Shown in pieces: positions 61,621 through 64,000 of a stretch of DNA of 64,000 bases (position 1 is the stretch's first letter; each line of letters opens with the position of its first letter). Below the pieces are notes generated by a model. The model was given only the letters and a program-made list of their open reading frames with translations. It had not been told where the DNA came from and did not search any database. Made by a program: the position numbers and the translations under genes. Source of the DNA: Lichenostomus cassidix (lineage: Eukaryota > Chordata > Aves > Passeriformes > Meliphagidae); the NCBI GenBank assembly GCA_008360975.2, contig CM039188.1, forward strand, positions 26,873,944 to 26,937,943. The letters run 5' to 3'.

Positions 61621-64000
61621 GTAAGAGCTTTTGAAATCCCACCTAATTTCAGGTCTCAGGAAGATGCTGCTGCTCCTGGGAATCTCAGCACCAACCAGCA
61701 AATTTGCCTAAATTTAAGTTCATTTCATGACTCAGTGTCTTTGCTTTTAACTCAGCATCTGGCTGATCCACACTGCTGAATGGGGATGTGGAATTTGGGT
61801 CCTCTCTGGGAGATTAGGCTCTTCAACATCTGTAACCTCTGAAAGAGGTTTAAAAAAACCACCCCTGGGGAAAACCCCTCCTCCCTCACTCCTCACTGGG
61901 GATGCTTTTGGGATAAGACTTCCTGGCTGAAATAAACCCATGTCTTGATTAGGAGTTCCTAATGCCATTCAAGCAGCAGTTGTTTGGGACTTGATGCACA
62001 CAAACAGGACAGCCTGGGGTGTGCTGGGCACTGAGGGGCTCCTAATACCCACAGTACCCAACCCCTTCCCCATCCTCACACTCCATCTCACCAGCACCAC
62101 TGAATCCAGCCTGGCACAGCAGAGCATGGCAAGTCACTAAGACAGCCAAGAAACACATGAGAGGGCTGATGAGAGGATTTGGTGACAAACTGAGCAAGAA
62201 GTAATTACTTTTCTCTCCTCCTTTTGCTGCCACAGCCTCTGTGGCAGTGAGGATAAATGCAGTGTATTAGCAGCAGTGAGTGGCAGGTTCACTGGGCTGC
62301 AATTTATAACATTTTCCTCCCAAAAACCTCACTGGAGGGCATTATGAAGTTAGCTTTGTAAAGGGAAACAAAATTATGAGAGGGTCACTGTGGAGAAGTG
62401 TTTGGAAACCCTCGGAAGATAGGCTGTTTTCCTTTCTCCAACTGTCTCATTGAGCTCTGAGGGAGAGCTAGTGCTCATATACCAAATATTAAATTCAATC
62501 CAGTGAGAAGGAGCAGATGTTGATGTGCCAAGCCTGTCTGCCACCATGTCTAATGCATAAGGAAGGCTGAAAAATCTTCCATCAAAATGTTTTGATTTTT
62601 CTTGAAGCAAAAATAAACTTCTGCTCAAAAAAACCAACAACGAACCTTCAGGGCAGAAAACTTCTGGCTGAGAAAACTTTGTCTTCAGACTGTTGATAAA
62701 GGGTTGCTGCTGTCAGAGGGGATAAAGAGGAGGATGTTTTTCATCAGTCATGTTAATCTGATCTATCCCTGCATGCAGGCTTGTGCAGGCAGATAAAATA
62801 AAACAGATCCTGGTACGCTGATGAGCCAAACTCTATCAGTTTCCAAGGGACTTAGTGCTGTCTGGATGGAGAGGGAAGGGAGGGATTTGCTTTGAACTTA
62901 CCCCCTGGTGAAGGGTGTTAAGCACTGGGAAAGGCACTTGGGCTAATGTGCATCTGGTCTGCCTGGAGGGAGCTGTTTGCAGGCTTGGTCTGTGCTCCGT
63001 GCTCTCAGCACCTCTATAGCAACCAGGTCGTGCTGCTCCTGCTGCTCACAGCCTGGTCCCTGCAGGAAGAGGAAGCTTTAAGCCCAGTCTTCCACTCTCC
63101 AAAAGGGTTAAAAAACCCACACAAGCATATGGTTTGAATGGTTTAAGCATTACAAGGGAGGAGAAATGCTGAAAATCACTCCTTTCAATGTCAAAAATGC
63201 TCATGAATCAGAACTCCTATTTCAGCACCACCTTGCAAACAGCTTTGTTCATGATCAGGGTAAGAAACGCTGGGTCTGGGAGCTTGCTGTGCCTGCTCCT
63301 CTGTCCCCCAGGCACCCCCCTGAGGGGTGGCTTGTGCCCCACTTAACCCTGGCCAAGGGGACCAGACAGGCTCAGGGATGCTCCCACTGCTGCCCTCCAC
63401 AGTGAATATCACTGTCTGAGCCTGGTTGGAGGCAGCAGCAGGAGAAGGGCAGCAGGGAGCATCCCAGCTGAACAGCATGGATCCTGCTCCTGCATCCCAG
63501 ACCACTGATTCCCAGCACACACTCTCCTGCAGGACCATGGAGGAGCTTCCCTGCTGCAGAACATGTTTAAGTTGTGGAGAAAATTTATTTCTTCATTTAT
63601 TTCCTTTGCATGTGGGACAAGGATGCTGGTTTATATTGTGGAACAACAATTTTAACTGAGAGAAGTCAGTTCTATAAATCAATTGCCCTCTCCAGAGCAT
63701 TAACCAGACCTCAGGAACTAGCAGCTTTATGATCACTTTCCATGTTAGTCTGGGTGAATTCTGGGCCAGAGACTCAGCTGGTGTAACTTGGCCTCACTCT
63801 CCAAATCCAGGTGATTTACTTTGTCTAATGCTGCTTTGTGTTTCTGTAAGTTTGATAATCTCAGGTGCCCTAATTTTTACTGAAGAAGAGTTCATATGTT
63901 GTTTCAAGGTGTTTTAAAATACATTTGACTCAGAGAGAACACACAGGTCAAACTGTGTATCCCAAACAAATGCATTTGTCACTCCAAAGTAAGTCCAGGC
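61621..64000. other. Downstream intergenic DNA to window end
   Basis: No exon, RNA gene or named repeat was supported. Composition is mixed, with purine- and CTG-rich patches. Confidence 0.45.

Noticed and set aside
1..64000. CRISPR arrays, tRNA or rRNA genes, intact retrotransposons or endogenous viral genes
   Set aside because: Looked for on both strands by eye; no repeat-spacer array, cloverleaf, reverse transcriptase or LTR pair was seen.

Overview
This is vertebrate nuclear DNA, most likely from a bird. It has no bacterial-style gene packing, is AT-leaning and poor in CpG, and carries degraded CR1 LINE 3' ends, the typical interspersed repeat of avian (sauropsid) genomes. Only one gene can be recognised with confidence. 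It fills the middle of the window on the + strand as 22 coding exons spread over about 38 kb.

The gene is SLC15A2 (PEPT2), the high-affinity proton-coupled oligopeptide transporter. All 22 coding exons could be read with GT-AG introns and matching phases. Joined, they give a 726-residue protein (the human protein, from memory, is 729). The N-terminus begins like mammalian PEPT2. The ExxER motif of TM1, His87, His142, both PTR2 family signatures, Arg301/Trp313, Glu619 and the C-terminal TKL PDZ-ligand motif are all intact. One position that I recall as conserved differs: the GLEFSYSQ block in TM10 reads GLAFSYSQ.

Layout. 1-9699 is upstream DNA with one CR1 tail (about 4555-4703) and one GC-rich candidate exon (5085-5177) that could be an upstream SLC15A2 exon. 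9750-47513 is SLC15A2. Its introns hold CR1 fragments (intron 2, intron 8 and a roughly 445-bp copy in intron 17), an old MIR-like SINE in intron 5, A- or T-rich tracts and a small perfect hairpin. 47514 to roughly 49.2 kb is the likely 3' UTR. From there to 64000 I recognise no gene. That tail does hold a three-arm repeat/hairpin structure (59700-59786), a well-formed orphan exon candidate (61545-61620), a repeated 15-bp motif (61182-61255) and a cluster of TCF/LEF-like sites (56340-56640).

No RNA genes, CRISPR arrays, intact mobile elements or viral genes were found. The long open frames outside SLC15A2 look compositional rather than coding. I did not identify an undescribed multi-gene system. 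The most useful leads are the 5' end of SLC15A2 (alternative start and upstream exon), the TM10 substitution and the structured elements in the downstream DNA.
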